Of a stretch of 22,278 bases of DNA, positions 1 through 7,510 are shown piece after piece. Both the position numbers and the translations under genes were made by a program. A model generated the notes under the pieces. The model had not been told where the DNA came from and made no database searches. It was given only the letters and a program-made list of their open reading frames with translations. Source of the DNA: 2-02-FULL-66-14 sp964651335 (GTDB lineage: Bacteria; Pseudomonadota; Gammaproteobacteria; Burkholderiales; SG8-39); the NCBI GenBank assembly GCA_964651335.1, contig CAZYVT010000059.1:1-22278 (forward strand), written 5' to 3'. The stretch's first letter is position 1. The number at the start of each line of letters is the position of its first letter.

Positions 1-450
1 ACGCTCGGGGTGCAGAACGTCTCCTTCGTCGCGCAGGCGGTCGACTGGATTCCGGAGGCGCTCTACGAAATCGTCAAGGCCGCGTATCACCACAAGGGCC
101 TGTCGTTCGTGCGCATCGTCCAGCGCTGCCCGGAGTGGCTGCCGACGCTCTGGGATCCCTGGCTGCACGATCCGAACCGGATCCTGATGCTGCATCACGA
201 GCGGGGCATGCAGCTCAGCCCCGGCCTGGCGAAGGTGTACAAGAATCAGGAGCAGCACGACCCCTCGGACCTCGACCGGGCGCGCGAGATCGCGTCGAAC
301 ACGGACAAGATCCCGGTCGGCATCCTGTACCACAACCTCGAAGTCCCCTGCTACGAGGACCTGTGCTACAGCACCCAGCTGCGTACCTCCGCGTACGTTA
401 AAGCGGGCCTGGAGGCGGAATTCGACAAATTCACCGTGTGGCCCCAGTGA
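1..450 (+). CDS. 2-oxoacid:ferredoxin oxidoreductase, beta subunit (C-terminal part, cut by window start)
   Basis: The reading frame is open from base 1, so the 5' end lies outside the window; the GTG at 10 is internal. About 149 residues are visible. They match the C-terminal half of the beta (TPP-binding) subunit of 2-oxoacid:ferredoxin oxidoreductases: an SFVAQ segment, a helix ALYEIVKAAYHHKG, then LSFVRIVQRCPEW, and the typical late motif IPVGILYHN followed by an acidic stretch. The TPP-binding GDG motif would be upstream and cannot be seen. The family oxidatively decarboxylates 2-oxoacids to acyl-CoA and reduces ferredoxin in the cytoplasm. The next gene starts 16 bp downstream and carries a ferredoxin domain, which fits a shared operon. 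The substrate (pyruvate, 2-oxoglutarate, indolepyruvate) cannot be told from this fragment. Confidence 0.8.
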   Translation, partial: TLGVQNVSFVAQAVDWIPEALYEIVKAAYHHKGLSFVRIVQRCPEWLPTLWDPWLHDPNRILMLHHERGMQLSPGLAKVYKNQEQHDPSDLDRAREIASNTDKIPVGILYHNLEVPCYEDLCYSTQLRTSAYVKAGLEAEFDKFTVWPQ

Positions 451-466
451 GCCGCGCCCACCGACC

Positions 467-2656
467 ATGCATGCGGAACTGCAAGGACAAGCCGCTTTCT
501 ATCTGACCGGAAGCAGGAGCGGCGCGGAACCGGATCCGGTCGCCGGGCTCGGTCTGCGCCCGGCTCTGCTCGCGGCTTACCGCGATCTGACGCGGTTGCG
601 CTACGACTTTCCGGTCGTGCTGCTACGCGACGCGCTGGACTGCGCGATCGCGGAGCCGCTCTCGGCGCTCATCGACCGGGTCCTCGAAAAGGCCGCCGTG
701 CCCGGAAGCGAAGGCGAGCGGCTGAAGGTTCACGCCCTCAAGCTGGAACAGGAAATCCGCGCCAGGGCCGCCGCCGGCGTCGCCGGCTCGCTCAGTTCGC
801 TTCTCGATGAAGCGGCGCGGAGCCTCGGCGCGGGACAGGACGCCGCGTTTGCCGAAAGCGTAAGCCGACTGCGTGCCGCTCTCAAGCTCGACGGCGAAGT
901 GCTCGACTGCAACGCCGTAATGCCGACGCGCTTCGTCACCCATGCCTGGCGCGCGGTGCAGCGCAGGAAAGCCGAAACGTTCGGCAAGGATGTCGCGCGG
1001 CTGATCCTGAAGCTCACCGACATCCTGCGCGCCGACGACGCCAGCTCCGAAGCAGGGCGTGCGCCAGCGAGCCTCAAGGCCTCGGTCGGGACGATTCACC
1101 AGGACGCGTTCGACTTCGAGGCAATGTCGCGGCTGCTCGGCGGGGTCTCGGCGAAACGCGCGCTCTCGGAAAAGCGACGCCGGCGGATCGAAATCACGCT
1201 GGCGGTTCTCAAGTCTCAGCGCTTCTACACGATGCCGGAGGGCGGCGCAGAGCCCTTCGCGTTCCGCTTCGAAGACTGTGCGGGCGCGCTCGCCGCGTTC
1301 CGGGAGCGACTTCCCGAGATCGCGAAACTCGCGCGGGCGATGGCGATCGCGGAGCTCGAGATCGAGGGCGAGTTCAGCGAACCGCGGCACGATGCGCTGT
1401 TCGAGCAGCTCGGCGAGAGCGGGCTCGATCCGCGCGACCTGGCGCTCTTTCCCGACTACCTGGTGTGCATCAACGCGCGCGACCTGCGGGCAATCGGGTA
1501 CGGTGAACTCGCGGAGATCCTCTCCGGCGGCCTGCCGATGAAGCTCCTGGTGCAGACCGACGACCTGCTCGAAGAGCCGCTGACGGGCACCGGCCACGTC
1601 GCGTTCGGCGCGCACAGCCGGAATCTCGCCAGCATGGCGATCGGACTGAACGAGGTCTACGTCGCGCAATCGAGCAGCTCCAATCTGGTGCGTTTCCGGG
1701 ACCGGATCGTGGGGGCGATGAACTATCCCGGGCCGGCGCTGATCAGCGTGTTTTCCGGCGCAGGCGGCCACGCGGGCGATCTGCCGCCTTACCTCGCCGC
1801 GGCCGCAGCCATGGAATCGCGCGTCTTTCCTGCACTTGCCTACGATCCATCCGCGGGCGCGGACTGGGCGTCGCGGTTTTCGCTCGACGACAACCCGCAG
1901 GCCGGGCGCGACTGGCCGCAGCATCCGCTCACCTACGAAGACGCCAACCGTCAACGGGTTTCGGAGGTCGTTGCGTTCACTCTGGCCGACTTCGTCGCCT
2001 GCGATCCGCGCTATGCGAAGCACTTCGCCAAAGCGCCCCGCGCCGAGTGGAACGGGAATCTGGCGCCGGTCGGTGAATGCCTTGCACGCGAGCCCCGAAG
2101 ATTGCCCGACAAGCTGCCCTGCTTGCTGATGGTGGACCGGGAAAACCTGCTGCAACGGGTGATTGTGGACGAAAGGCTGGTCCGGGAAGCGCGCCGCTGC
2201 CGCGAAATGTGGCGCAGCCTGCAGGAACTCGGCGGGATTCACAACTCGCACGCGGAACGGTTGGTCGCGCGCGAGCGGCAGGAGTGGGAGAAGGGACGCC
2301 AGAGCGAAGCGCGTGCATCGGAGATCCCGGTTGCCGCGCCGCCGGCACCGCAGCCAGCGCCGGCAGCGGCACCCGCACCGGCCGTGGAGGCGGAACCAGA
2401 GCGGCACTCCGACGAACCCTACATCGAGACGCCGCGCTGCTCGAGCTGCGATGAGTGCATCCAGATCAACGATAAGATGTTCGCGTACGACGGGAACAAG
2501 CAGGCGCGCATCGTGGATTTGAATGCAGGCACCTATCGGCAACTGGTTGAAGCCGCGGAGAGTTGCCAGGTCGCCGTGATCCATCCGGGCAAGCCGAAGA
2601 ATCCGGACGAGCCTGGGCTGGACGACCTGTTGAAGCGCGCAGAAGCCTTCTTGTAG
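467..2656 (+). CDS. Large PFOR-like protein with degenerate TPP region and C-terminal 4Fe-4S ferredoxin domain
   Basis: 729 residues. Residues 1-320 are mostly helical with no motif I recognise. Residues about 328-460 resemble the TPP-binding region of pyruvate:ferredoxin oxidoreductase: AIGYGELAEILSGG, then LLVQTDD, LASMAIGLNEVYVAQ, a Ser-rich loop and YPGPALISVFS. The GDG...N TPP signature and the NTGGQ-type segment expected there are absent, so this half is probably not a TPP site of its own. Residues 619-646 form a Pro/Ala-rich linker. Residues 655-729 are a ferredoxin domain with C658, C661, C664 (CxxCxxC) and C700, suited to one 4Fe-4S cluster. The ATG at 467 lies 16 bp after the upstream beta subunit; no good ribosome site is visible, so the start could be elsewhere. 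It probably works with the upstream oxidoreductase as an electron-transfer or scaffold subunit. That role is inferred. Confidence 0.75.
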   Translation: MHAELQGQAAFYLTGSRSGAEPDPVAGLGLRPALLAAYRDLTRLRYDFPVVLLRDALDCAIAEPLSALIDRVLEKAAVPGSEGERLKVHALKLEQEIRARAAAGVAGSLSSLLDEAARSLGAGQDAAFAESVSRLRAALKLDGEVLDCNAVMPTRFVTHAWRAVQRRKAETFGKDVARLILKLTDILRADDASSEAGRAPASLKASVGTIHQDAFDFEAMSRLLGGVSAKRALSEKRRRRIEITLAVLKSQRFYTMPEGGAEPFAFRFEDCAGALAAFRERLPEIAKLARAMAIAELEIEGEFSEPRHDALFEQLGESGLDPRDLALFPDYLVCINARDLRAIGYGELAEILSGGLPMKLLVQTDDLLEEPLTGTGHVAFGAHSRNLASMAIGLNEVYVAQSSSSNLVRFRDRIVGAMNYPGPALISVFSGAGGHAGDLPPYLAAAAAMESRVFPALAYDPSAGADWASRFSLDDNPQAGRDWPQHPLTYEDANRQRVSEVVAFTLADFVACDPRYAKHFAKAPRAEWNGNLAPVGECLAREPRRLPDKLPCLLMVDRENLLQRVIVDERLVREARRCREMWRSLQELGGIHNSHAERLVARERQEWEKGRQSEARASEIPVAAPPAPQPAPAAAPAPAVEAEPERHSDEPYIETPRCSSCDECIQINDKMFAYDGNKQARIVDLNAGTYRQLVEAAESCQVAVIHPGKPKNPDEPGLDDLLKRAEAFL

Positions 2657-2669
2657 CTCCGAGAGCTAC
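2653..2669. repeat. Perfect inverted repeat spanning a stop codon
   Basis: GTAGCTC (2653-2659) and GAGCTAC (2663-2669) are exact inverse complements with a 3-base loop. The TAG stop of the preceding gene (2654-2656) lies in the left arm. No T-run follows, so it is not a textbook terminator; it may be an mRNA 3'-end stabilising hairpin. Confidence 0.5.
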
Positions 2670-2693
2670 CGCGCCAAGACAGTTCATTTGCCT

Positions 2694-2709
2694 CACCGTA
2701 GGCACGGTG
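2694..2709. terminator. Possible hairpin terminator between convergent genes
   Basis: CACCGT (2694-2699) and ACGGTG (2704-2709) form a 6-bp stem with loop AGGC. It lies between the plus-strand PFOR-like gene ending at 2656 and the minus-strand DUF2442 gene ending at 2766, the right place for a terminator. There is no U-tract on either strand, so the call is tentative. Confidence 0.3.
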
Positions 2710-2765
2710 ACGATGCCTTGGGCGTCGAATGGGCCCGGACGCAGGAATCTGGGCGATGCGGAGAC

Positions 2766-3005
2766 TTAAACGGTAACCGCTATGTGTTCGCGGAGGAACT
2801 CGGGCGCAAAATCCGCACCGTTCGACCATGTGAGCGTGTGGTAGGCAACAGAGAACTGCTTGAACCGCTCGATGTCCCGCAGTGGACCGAAAACCGGCCC
2901 ATCCAACTCGGAAGAAAGATCAATTTCTCCAGCGGTGCCGTCATTGAACCTCAGCCACAAAACGTGGTTCCGAACGTATCGCGCTTCAAGAACGTGAAGG
3001 AACAT
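2766..3005 (-). CDS. DUF2442 domain protein
   Basis: 79 residues from the ATG at 3003-3005. That start is preceded on the minus strand by GGAG with a 7-base spacer, a good ribosome site; the frame extends further upstream but would run deep into the neighbouring gene. The protein has the DUF2442 pattern: short beta strands with WLRFNDGTAGEIDL, a conserved GPVFGPLRD, and a final W-x-NGADFAPEFL. The DUF4160 gene ends 4 bp upstream, and these two families commonly occur as a pair. The biochemical function is not established; a toxin-antitoxin or regulatory role has been suggested for such pairs, and I treat it as unproven. Base composition is lower in G+C than the flanking metabolic genes. Confidence 0.8.
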   Translation of the reverse strand: MFLHVLEARYVRNHVLWLRFNDGTAGEIDLSSELDGPVFGPLRDIERFKQFSVAYHTLTWSNGADFAPEFLREHIAVTV

Positions 3006-3009
3006 GACT

Positions 3010-3267
3010 TCACTCCAACGGGTCAATGGTCTTGAGCGGCTGCTTGCTTTGAGCAAGAGACCAGTCCTCGGCAAGCTCCGCCTTGTGCAAAGAGTACCAC
3101 TCCAGCACCAGGTTTAGCGCGCGACCGGGAAACTTCCCGGTCACCACACCGGTCGCAATTTCCACGGTGATTTCGAACTCTGCGTACTCCGCGTGGAAAT
3201 GCGGTGGGGCGTGCTCCCGGTAATACATGTAGATCACGATTCCAAGGAAGCGGCTGAGTTCGGGCAC
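3010..3267 (-). CDS. DUF4160 domain protein
   Basis: 85 residues, starting at a GTG (3265-3267) preceded by AGGA. It shows the full DUF4160 signature: IYMYYREHAPPHFHAEY near the N-terminus, a central strand region with a Gly, and the C-terminal helix pattern ALNLVLEWYSLHKAEL followed by EDW and PLKTIDPL. The His-rich PPHFH segment is the most conserved part of the family and may bind metal or nucleic acid, but this is not demonstrated. It sits directly upstream of its usual partner DUF2442 (4-bp gap) and 28 bp after the HEPN-like gene, so all are probably co-transcribed. Family identity is firm; function is unknown. Confidence 0.85.
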   Translation of the reverse strand: MPELSRFLGIVIYMYYREHAPPHFHAEYAEFEITVEIATGVVTGKFPGRALNLVLEWYSLHKAELAEDWSLAQSKQPLKTIDPLE

Positions 3268-3295
3268 GGGTCCTGTTACCGTTCAACGTGCCGCT

Positions 3296-3853
3296 TCACC
3301 GGCGCGCGCCGCTCTTGCGCGCGTCCGTGTGAGAGCGGGGGTTAGATGGCTCCGGCACACGCAGTTGCATAGCGGGCGCATAAAGCGCGGCTAGGCCCGA
3401 GATGTATTCGTGAGCTACTGTCAACGCCGCGCGGGCAGTCGATTGTTTCTTGAACTCACCACGGTGCGCAACCTTGTTTCGTTCTTCCGAGATCTTCTTC
3501 AACGCACTAGAGAGTCCACTGACCGTCTCATGTTGTTCCGTGCCATCGAGAACAGGCAACAGGACTTTGCAGAACTTCCCTGTGATTCCATTTGCCCAAA
3601 CGAGAAGATGATCAACGAATTTTTGTGGCAACTTTCTGGTTGTCACAAGCTCGTGCCGAATGGCAAGATTGGTCATCAGCTCCGCCGCGGTCGCAGCCCG
3701 AATAATGGATACTGAGAATTCTCCGCGTTCAAACAAGCCCAGCGTCTTACGCCAGTTTGCAGCAACCTTGTCGGAGTCGGAGCGCTCTGCATAAGACTTT
3801 CTTTTCCCACTTTCAGCACTGGTCATCGGTTCTCGGAGAGATCTAGCGTTCAT
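3296..3853 (-). CDS. HEPN-like helical protein with Rx4H motif, possible ribonuclease
   Basis: 185 residues, nearly all predicted helix. R125-N126-K-V-A-H130 gives an Rx4H motif of the RNxxxH kind that defines the active site of HEPN-superfamily ribonucleases. It sits at the start of a late helix after a long amphipathic helix, as in that superfamily. Upstream, AATAAELMTNLAIR (53-66) could be the first core helix. HEPN proteins act in toxin-antitoxin, abortive-infection and other RNA-targeting systems; whether this one is active is inference from the motif. The first ATG (3853) has no clear ribosome site; a second ATG at 3826 (M10) follows GAGAA and is also plausible. The C-terminal 25 residues are basic and probably disordered. 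It lies 21 bp after the zinc-ribbon-like gene. Confidence 0.6.
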   Translation of the reverse strand: MNARSLREPMTSAESGKRKSYAERSDSDKVAANWRKTLGLFERGEFSVSIIRAATAAELMTNLAIRHELVTTRKLPQKFVDHLLVWANGITGKFCKVLLPVLDGTEQHETVSGLSSALKKISEERNKVAHRGEFKKQSTARAALTVAHEYISGLAALYAPAMQLRVPEPSNPRSHTDARKSGARR

Positions 3854-3874
3854 TAATCGGCCCGCGCATTGATG

Positions 3875-4222
3875 CTACCTCCCTTTGCGGCGAACGACCT
3901 TACGTCCCCAGTAACTCTTCGTGCCGCGCCGATATAACACCCGATACTTGCCAACGGGGATGAAAAGGAAATAGAGCGTTTGAAGCGCGGAACGACAATT
4001 TGGACAGCAGTCCTCGATACGCGGCGGACTAAGCCATATTATGGGAAGAAGGTTTAGCGAAAGAGTACTTCCAGGCGAAGCATCCGTAGTTGTCGCCAAG
4101 CACTCATTGCAGAACATCTCGCGTGGATTGGAACTGAAGCATTGGTATGAGCAGAACACCTCCTCGCCGTTCTGGTACCGCGAGAGAATATGCCAGTTGC
4201 CGCAGACGGAACACTTGGCCAT
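3875..4222 (-). CDS. Small Cys-rich zinc-ribbon-like hypothetical protein
   Basis: 115 residues from the ATG at 4220-4222. I do not recognise the family by name. Nine cysteines are arranged as C4xxC7, C24xxxC28, C38xxC41 and C72C73xxC76, enough for two zinc knuckles. The opening MAKCSVCGNWHI and FCSYQCF look like a treble-clef or zinc-ribbon element. The C-terminal 25 residues are strongly basic (RRGTKSYWGRKVVRRKGR), suggesting nucleic acid contact. It is the first gene of the four-gene minus-strand unit, and its 3' end carries GGGAGG that could serve the next gene. Function unknown; a DNA- or RNA-binding role is inferred only from zinc ligands and basic tail. Confidence 0.6.
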   Translation of the reverse strand: MAKCSVCGNWHILSRYQNGEEVFCSYQCFSSNPREMFCNECLATTTDASPGSTLSLNLLPIIWLSPPRIEDCCPNCRSALQTLYFLFIPVGKYRVLYRRGTKSYWGRKVVRRKGR

Positions 4223-4590
4223 ATCGTTCTGGCGCTACACCATCGACAAAGCCCGATTCTCAAACACCGTGGCAAGCAACTTGTATCGTGCCATCTAACG
4301 TTCAATCATACGCAAGAGTGCTGATGAACATGGTCGTCTTCGGTGTTCGTTTCGTCAACGTGGTCTCGAATCAGCGCGCTGCGGGAGTGTATGGTAGCGG
4401 GTTCGCCGCGCGGAGAAGTCTCCCAGCCCGTTAATGCGGTCCCGCGAGTTCCGCCACGTGAAGTCCCCGTGGACTGAGGGATTGGCAGAGCGGCGAGCGG
4501 GAGGCGGTCAGCCTGTCGCGCTAAACTATGTTCAAAGCGGACGGCAGATGCGCCGCCCTTTGAGCTTGCGCGCGGGGATCACGTACTCAA
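4223..4590. other. Intergenic region between divergent units
   Basis: 368 bp separate the minus-strand small-gene unit from the plus-strand nine-gene operon, so the promoters of both should lie here. The half nearer the small genes is A+T-richer than the half nearer the operon. I see no convincing sigma-70 pair, operator palindrome or RNA gene. A GTTAGAT heptamer occurs on the minus strand at 4294-4300. Weak inverted arms CCACG/CGTGG lie around 4453-4472. No open frame here looks like a real gene. Confidence 0.5.
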
Positions 4591-6294
4591 GTGAACAAAC
4601 CGGTTGAGACCGAGGCGCTGACCATCACGGGCGCCGAAGCCGTGGTCGGGATGCTGCAGGCGCACGGCGTCGAATTCATCTTCGGCCTGTGCGGCGACAC
4701 CAGCCTGCCGTTCTACGACGCGCTCGCCCGAATGCCGCACGGCATGCGTCACATCCTCGCGCGCGACGAACGCCACGCGGCGTACATGGCAGACGGCTAC
4801 GCCCGCGTCTCGGGCAAGGTCGGGGTGTGCGAAGGTCCGAGCGGCGGCGGCGCGACCTACATTCTCCCTGGAGTGGTGGAGGCGAACGAATCGTCGGTGC
4901 CGCTGCTTTGCATCAACAGCGACATAGCGGTCTCCTCGCGCGGCCGCTACGCGCTGACCGAAATCGACCAGGGTGCGCTGATGCGGACGGCGACGAAGTG
5001 GAATGCCGTGCTCGATCGTTCGGCCGACATCCCGCGCATGTTTCGCACCGCATTCAACCGGATCACCACGGGGCGCCCGGGGGCCGCACACCTATCGCTT
5101 CCCTTCGACGTGCAGAACGGCCCTGTGGAGCACGCCGACGTCTGGGCGGACCCGAGCCTCGGAAGTGTCCCCGCGCGCCGAACGGCGCCCGATCCGTTCT
5201 ATGTCGAATTGGCGGCGAAACTGCTGCGCAGCGCGAGCAATCCGGTGTTCATCTGCGGCGGCGGCGCAGTGACCTCGGGCGCCGAAGCAGAGTTGATCGA
5301 GCTTGCCGAAAGGCTCTCCGCGCCGGTGGCGACCGCCATCAGCGGGCAGGGGGCGATTGCGGACGATCATCCGCTCGCCGTGGGAGTGGTCGGCTCGAAC
5401 GGCGGCACGGCCGAGACGCGCCAGATCGTCGATTCGGCCGACCTGGTGTTCTTCGTAACGACTCGCGCCGGCTCGGTCACCACCGAGCGCTGGCGGCATC
5501 CGGCGCCCGGGAAGGCGAAGATCATCCATCTGGATATCGATCCGGCGGTGATCGGCGCGAATTACCCGACCGATGTCCCGCTCGTGGGCGACGCCAGGCT
5601 CGCGCTCGCGGCACTGAATCAGTGTCTCGATTCAGTCAGGCGGCCGCTCGATGCGAGCGCGGTGCAGACCGCGAAGGAACACAAGTTTTCCAAGTTCCGC
5701 ACGCTCGCAGCTTCAAGCGAGAAGCCGATTCGCCCCGAGCGCCTGGTGGCCGCGCTCGCGGAGGCGCTCGAGCCGGATGCGCTGCTCACGCTCGACCCCG
5801 GAACGCCCTGCCCGTATTTTTCCGCATACTTTCCGGTGCGCGGCACCGGCAGGCGGATCCTTTCCAACCGCGCGCATGGCGCGCTCGGCTACTCGATGGC
5901 GGCGGCGGTCGGCGCGCACTTCGCGCGTCCGGCGGTGAAGACGGTCGCGGTGATGGGCGACGGCAGCTTCGGTATGTGCGCCGGGGAGCTGGAGACCCTC
6001 GTCCGGCTGAATTTGCCGCTGACCCTGATCGTGGTCTCGAATGCCACGTATGGCTGGATCAAGGCCGGGCAGAAGTCCGGCTATGGCCAGCGCTATTTCG
6101 CGGTCGATTTCTCCCCCACGGATCATGCAAGAGTGGCTGAAGCTTTCGGCGTCAAGGGCTGGCGCGTCACCGAGCCTGAAGATCTTTCCGGCGCGCTTGC
6201 CGCGGCGCTTGCGCACGGCGGTCCGGCGCTTGTGGACGTCGTCTGCCAGCCGCTGCACGAAGCGAAAGCGCCGGTTTCGGAGTGGGTCGCCTGA
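4591..6294 (+). CDS. Thiamine diphosphate-dependent enzyme of the acetolactate synthase family
   Basis: 567 residues from a GTG start, the usual length for the family. The N-terminal PYR domain has the activating glutamate E60 in ARDERHAAYMADGYAR. The middle domain (about 200-340) has the family pattern VFICGGGAV and KIIHLDIDP. The C-terminal PP domain carries the TPP/Mg motif MGDGSFGM (G456-D457-G458) with N484 at its end. Such enzymes decarboxylate 2-oxoacids and either release an aldehyde or ligate it to a second carbonyl compound. Substrate is not readable; it need not be a true acetolactate synthase, since no regulatory small subunit is nearby. It is the first gene of the nine-gene unit and ends 4 bp before nitrile hydratase alpha, implying a catabolic role with that enzyme. 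The ribosome site is weak, so the start is moderately certain. Confidence 0.88.
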   Translation: MNKPVETEALTITGAEAVVGMLQAHGVEFIFGLCGDTSLPFYDALARMPHGMRHILARDERHAAYMADGYARVSGKVGVCEGPSGGGATYILPGVVEANESSVPLLCINSDIAVSSRGRYALTEIDQGALMRTATKWNAVLDRSADIPRMFRTAFNRITTGRPGAAHLSLPFDVQNGPVEHADVWADPSLGSVPARRTAPDPFYVELAAKLLRSASNPVFICGGGAVTSGAEAELIELAERLSAPVATAISGQGAIADDHPLAVGVVGSNGGTAETRQIVDSADLVFFVTTRAGSVTTERWRHPAPGKAKIIHLDIDPAVIGANYPTDVPLVGDARLALAALNQCLDSVRRPLDASAVQTAKEHKFSKFRTLAASSEKPIRPERLVAALAEALEPDALLTLDPGTPCPYFSAYFPVRGTGRRILSNRAHGALGYSMAAAVGAHFARPAVKTVAVMGDGSFGMCAGELETLVRLNLPLTLIVVSNATYGWIKAGQKSGYGQRYFAVDFSPTDHARVAEAFGVKGWRVTEPEDLSGALAAALAHGGPALVDVVCQPLHEAKAPVSEWVA

Positions 6295-6298
6295 CCTT

Positions 6299-6892
6299 AT
6301 GGCTCACGACCACGACCACGAGCATGACGCCGAGGACGCGATCGCCTTCCGGGTGAAGGCGCTCGAGCGGCTGCTCGTCGAGAAGGGCCTGGTCGATCCC
6401 GCAGCGCTCGACGAACTGATCGAGACGTACGAGAAGCGCGTCGGCCCGCGCAACGGCGCGCGCGTGGTGGCGAAGGTCTGGACCGATCCCGCGTTCCGCG
6501 AATGGCTGCGGCGCGACGCGAGCGCGGCGATCGCGAGCCTCGGCTACAGCGGACGGCAGGGCGAGCACATGGTGGCGCTGGAGAACACGCCGAAGGTGCA
6601 CAACATGGTCGTGTGCACATTGTGCTCGTGTTACCCGTGGCCGGTGCTGGGGTTGCCGCCGGTGTGGTACAAGTCGGCGCCGTACCGCTCGCGCGCGGTG
6701 GCCGACCCGCGCGGCGTGCTGCAGGATTTCGGCGTCGAGCTTTCCGCGGAGGTCGAAGTGCGCGTCTGGGATTCGACCGCGGAGATTCGTTATCTGGTGA
6801 TCCCGGAGCGGCCCTCCGGGACCGAGGGCTGGAGCGAGGAGCGGCTCGCCGCGATCGTAACGCGCGACCAGATGATCGGGGTCGCGCGGTGA
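6299..6892 (+). CDS. nthA: Nitrile hydratase alpha subunit, cobalt type
   Basis: 197 residues from the ATG at 6299-6301; the frame is open further upstream inside the previous gene but those residues are unrelated. The metal-binding claw V-C106-T-L-C109-S-C111 is present, followed by YPWPVLGLPPVWYK. Thr in CTLCSC indicates the Co(III) form; iron enzymes have Ser there. C109 and C111 are the residues normally oxidised to sulfinic and sulfenic acid. The N-terminus has a short His/Asp run (MAHDHDHEHD). The enzyme hydrates nitriles to amides in the cytoplasm as an alpha-beta complex. It overlaps the beta gene by 4 bp (GTGA). Thiocyanate hydrolase gamma is homologous, but here the beta partner is a single full-length chain, which favours nitrile hydratase. 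Confidence 0.95.
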   Translation: MAHDHDHEHDAEDAIAFRVKALERLLVEKGLVDPAALDELIETYEKRVGPRNGARVVAKVWTDPAFREWLRRDASAAIASLGYSGRQGEHMVALENTPKVHNMVVCTLCSCYPWPVLGLPPVWYKSAPYRSRAVADPRGVLQDFGVELSAEVEVRVWDSTAEIRYLVIPERPSGTEGWSEERLAAIVTRDQMIGVAR

Positions 6893-7500
6893 ACGGCGCG
6901 CACGATCTCGGCGGCACGCATGGATTCGGCCCGGTGATGGCCGAGGCGGACGAGCCGGTGTTTCACGCCGAGTGGGAACGGCGCGCGTTCGCGATCACAG
7001 TCGCGACCGGGTTTCTCGGCCGCTGGAACATCGACATGTCGCGCTGGGCCCGCGAGAACCGCGATCCGCGCGACTACCTCGCGTCGAGCTACTACGAGCT
7101 TTGGCTGAAGGGGCTGGAAAGGTTGATCGAAGAGACGCGCCTCCTCGAGCAGAAGGTCGAGGCGCCGGGCCCGGCGCAGATGCGCGCGCTGCTCGCGGGG
7201 AGCAAGGGCGCGAAAGTGGATGTCGCCGTGCCGGCGGCTTTCCGCGTCGGCGACCGGGTGCGGGTGAAGAACGCGCATTCGCGTACGCACACCCGCATGC
7301 CGCGCTACTGCCGGGGCAAGATCGGTGTGATTGAAATCGACCACGGCGTCTACGTGTTTCCGGACACGCACGCGCTCGGCCTCGGCGCGAAGCCGCAGCA
7401 CTGCTACAGCGTTCGCTTCAGCGCCGAAGAACTCTGGGGCGAGAAGCGCAACGACCGCGTTCACATCGACCTCTGGGACGACTACCTTGAGAAGGCCTGA
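6889..7500 (+). CDS. nthB: Nitrile hydratase beta subunit
   Basis: 203 residues from GTG at 6889-6891, overlapping the alpha stop. The start is fixed by the family N-terminus, here VNGAHDLGGTHGFGPV. The helical N-terminal half contains FAITVATGFLGRWNIDMSR, whose Arg contacts the alpha-subunit claw in known structures. The C-terminal SH3-like barrel has FRVGDRVRVKN, the signature HTRMPRYCRGKIG, and VHIDLWDDYLE at the end. Both halves are in one chain, unlike thiocyanate hydrolase where they are split. At 203 residues it is slightly short for the family but complete. The next gene may begin inside its last codons. Confidence 0.95.
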   Translation: MNGAHDLGGTHGFGPVMAEADEPVFHAEWERRAFAITVATGFLGRWNIDMSRWARENRDPRDYLASSYYELWLKGLERLIEETRLLEQKVEAPGPAQMRALLAGSKGAKVDVAVPAAFRVGDRVRVKNAHSRTHTRMPRYCRGKIGVIEIDHGVYVFPDTHALGLGAKPQHCYSVRFSAEELWGEKRNDRVHIDLWDDYLEKA

Positions 7501-7510
7501 GCCCTCGGCG

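Noticed and set aside
623..2584. Long minus-strand ORF (653 codons) opposite the PFOR-like gene.
   Set aside because: Composition is Arg/Ala/Val-rich shadow type without motifs; the plus-strand gene has clear ferredoxin cysteines.
4290..4305. GTTAGAT on the minus strand, preceded by TTGAAC, looks like the R' end of an integron attC site, hinting that 2766-4222 are gene cassettes.
   Set aside because: The gaps between the four genes (21, 28 and 4 bp) are far too short for attC sites, no paired R''/L'' arms are found, and no integrase is present. A single heptamer can occur by chance.
4054..4305. Minus-strand ORF of 83 codons overlapping the zinc-ribbon gene in another frame.
   Set aside because: It begins at a TTG without ribosome site and is a shadow; the overlapping frame has ordered cysteine pairs and an ATG.
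4482..4530. TTGGCA and TAAACT upstream of the nine-gene unit as a promoter.
   Set aside because: The spacing of 34 bases is wrong for a sigma-70 promoter, and no other pair fits.
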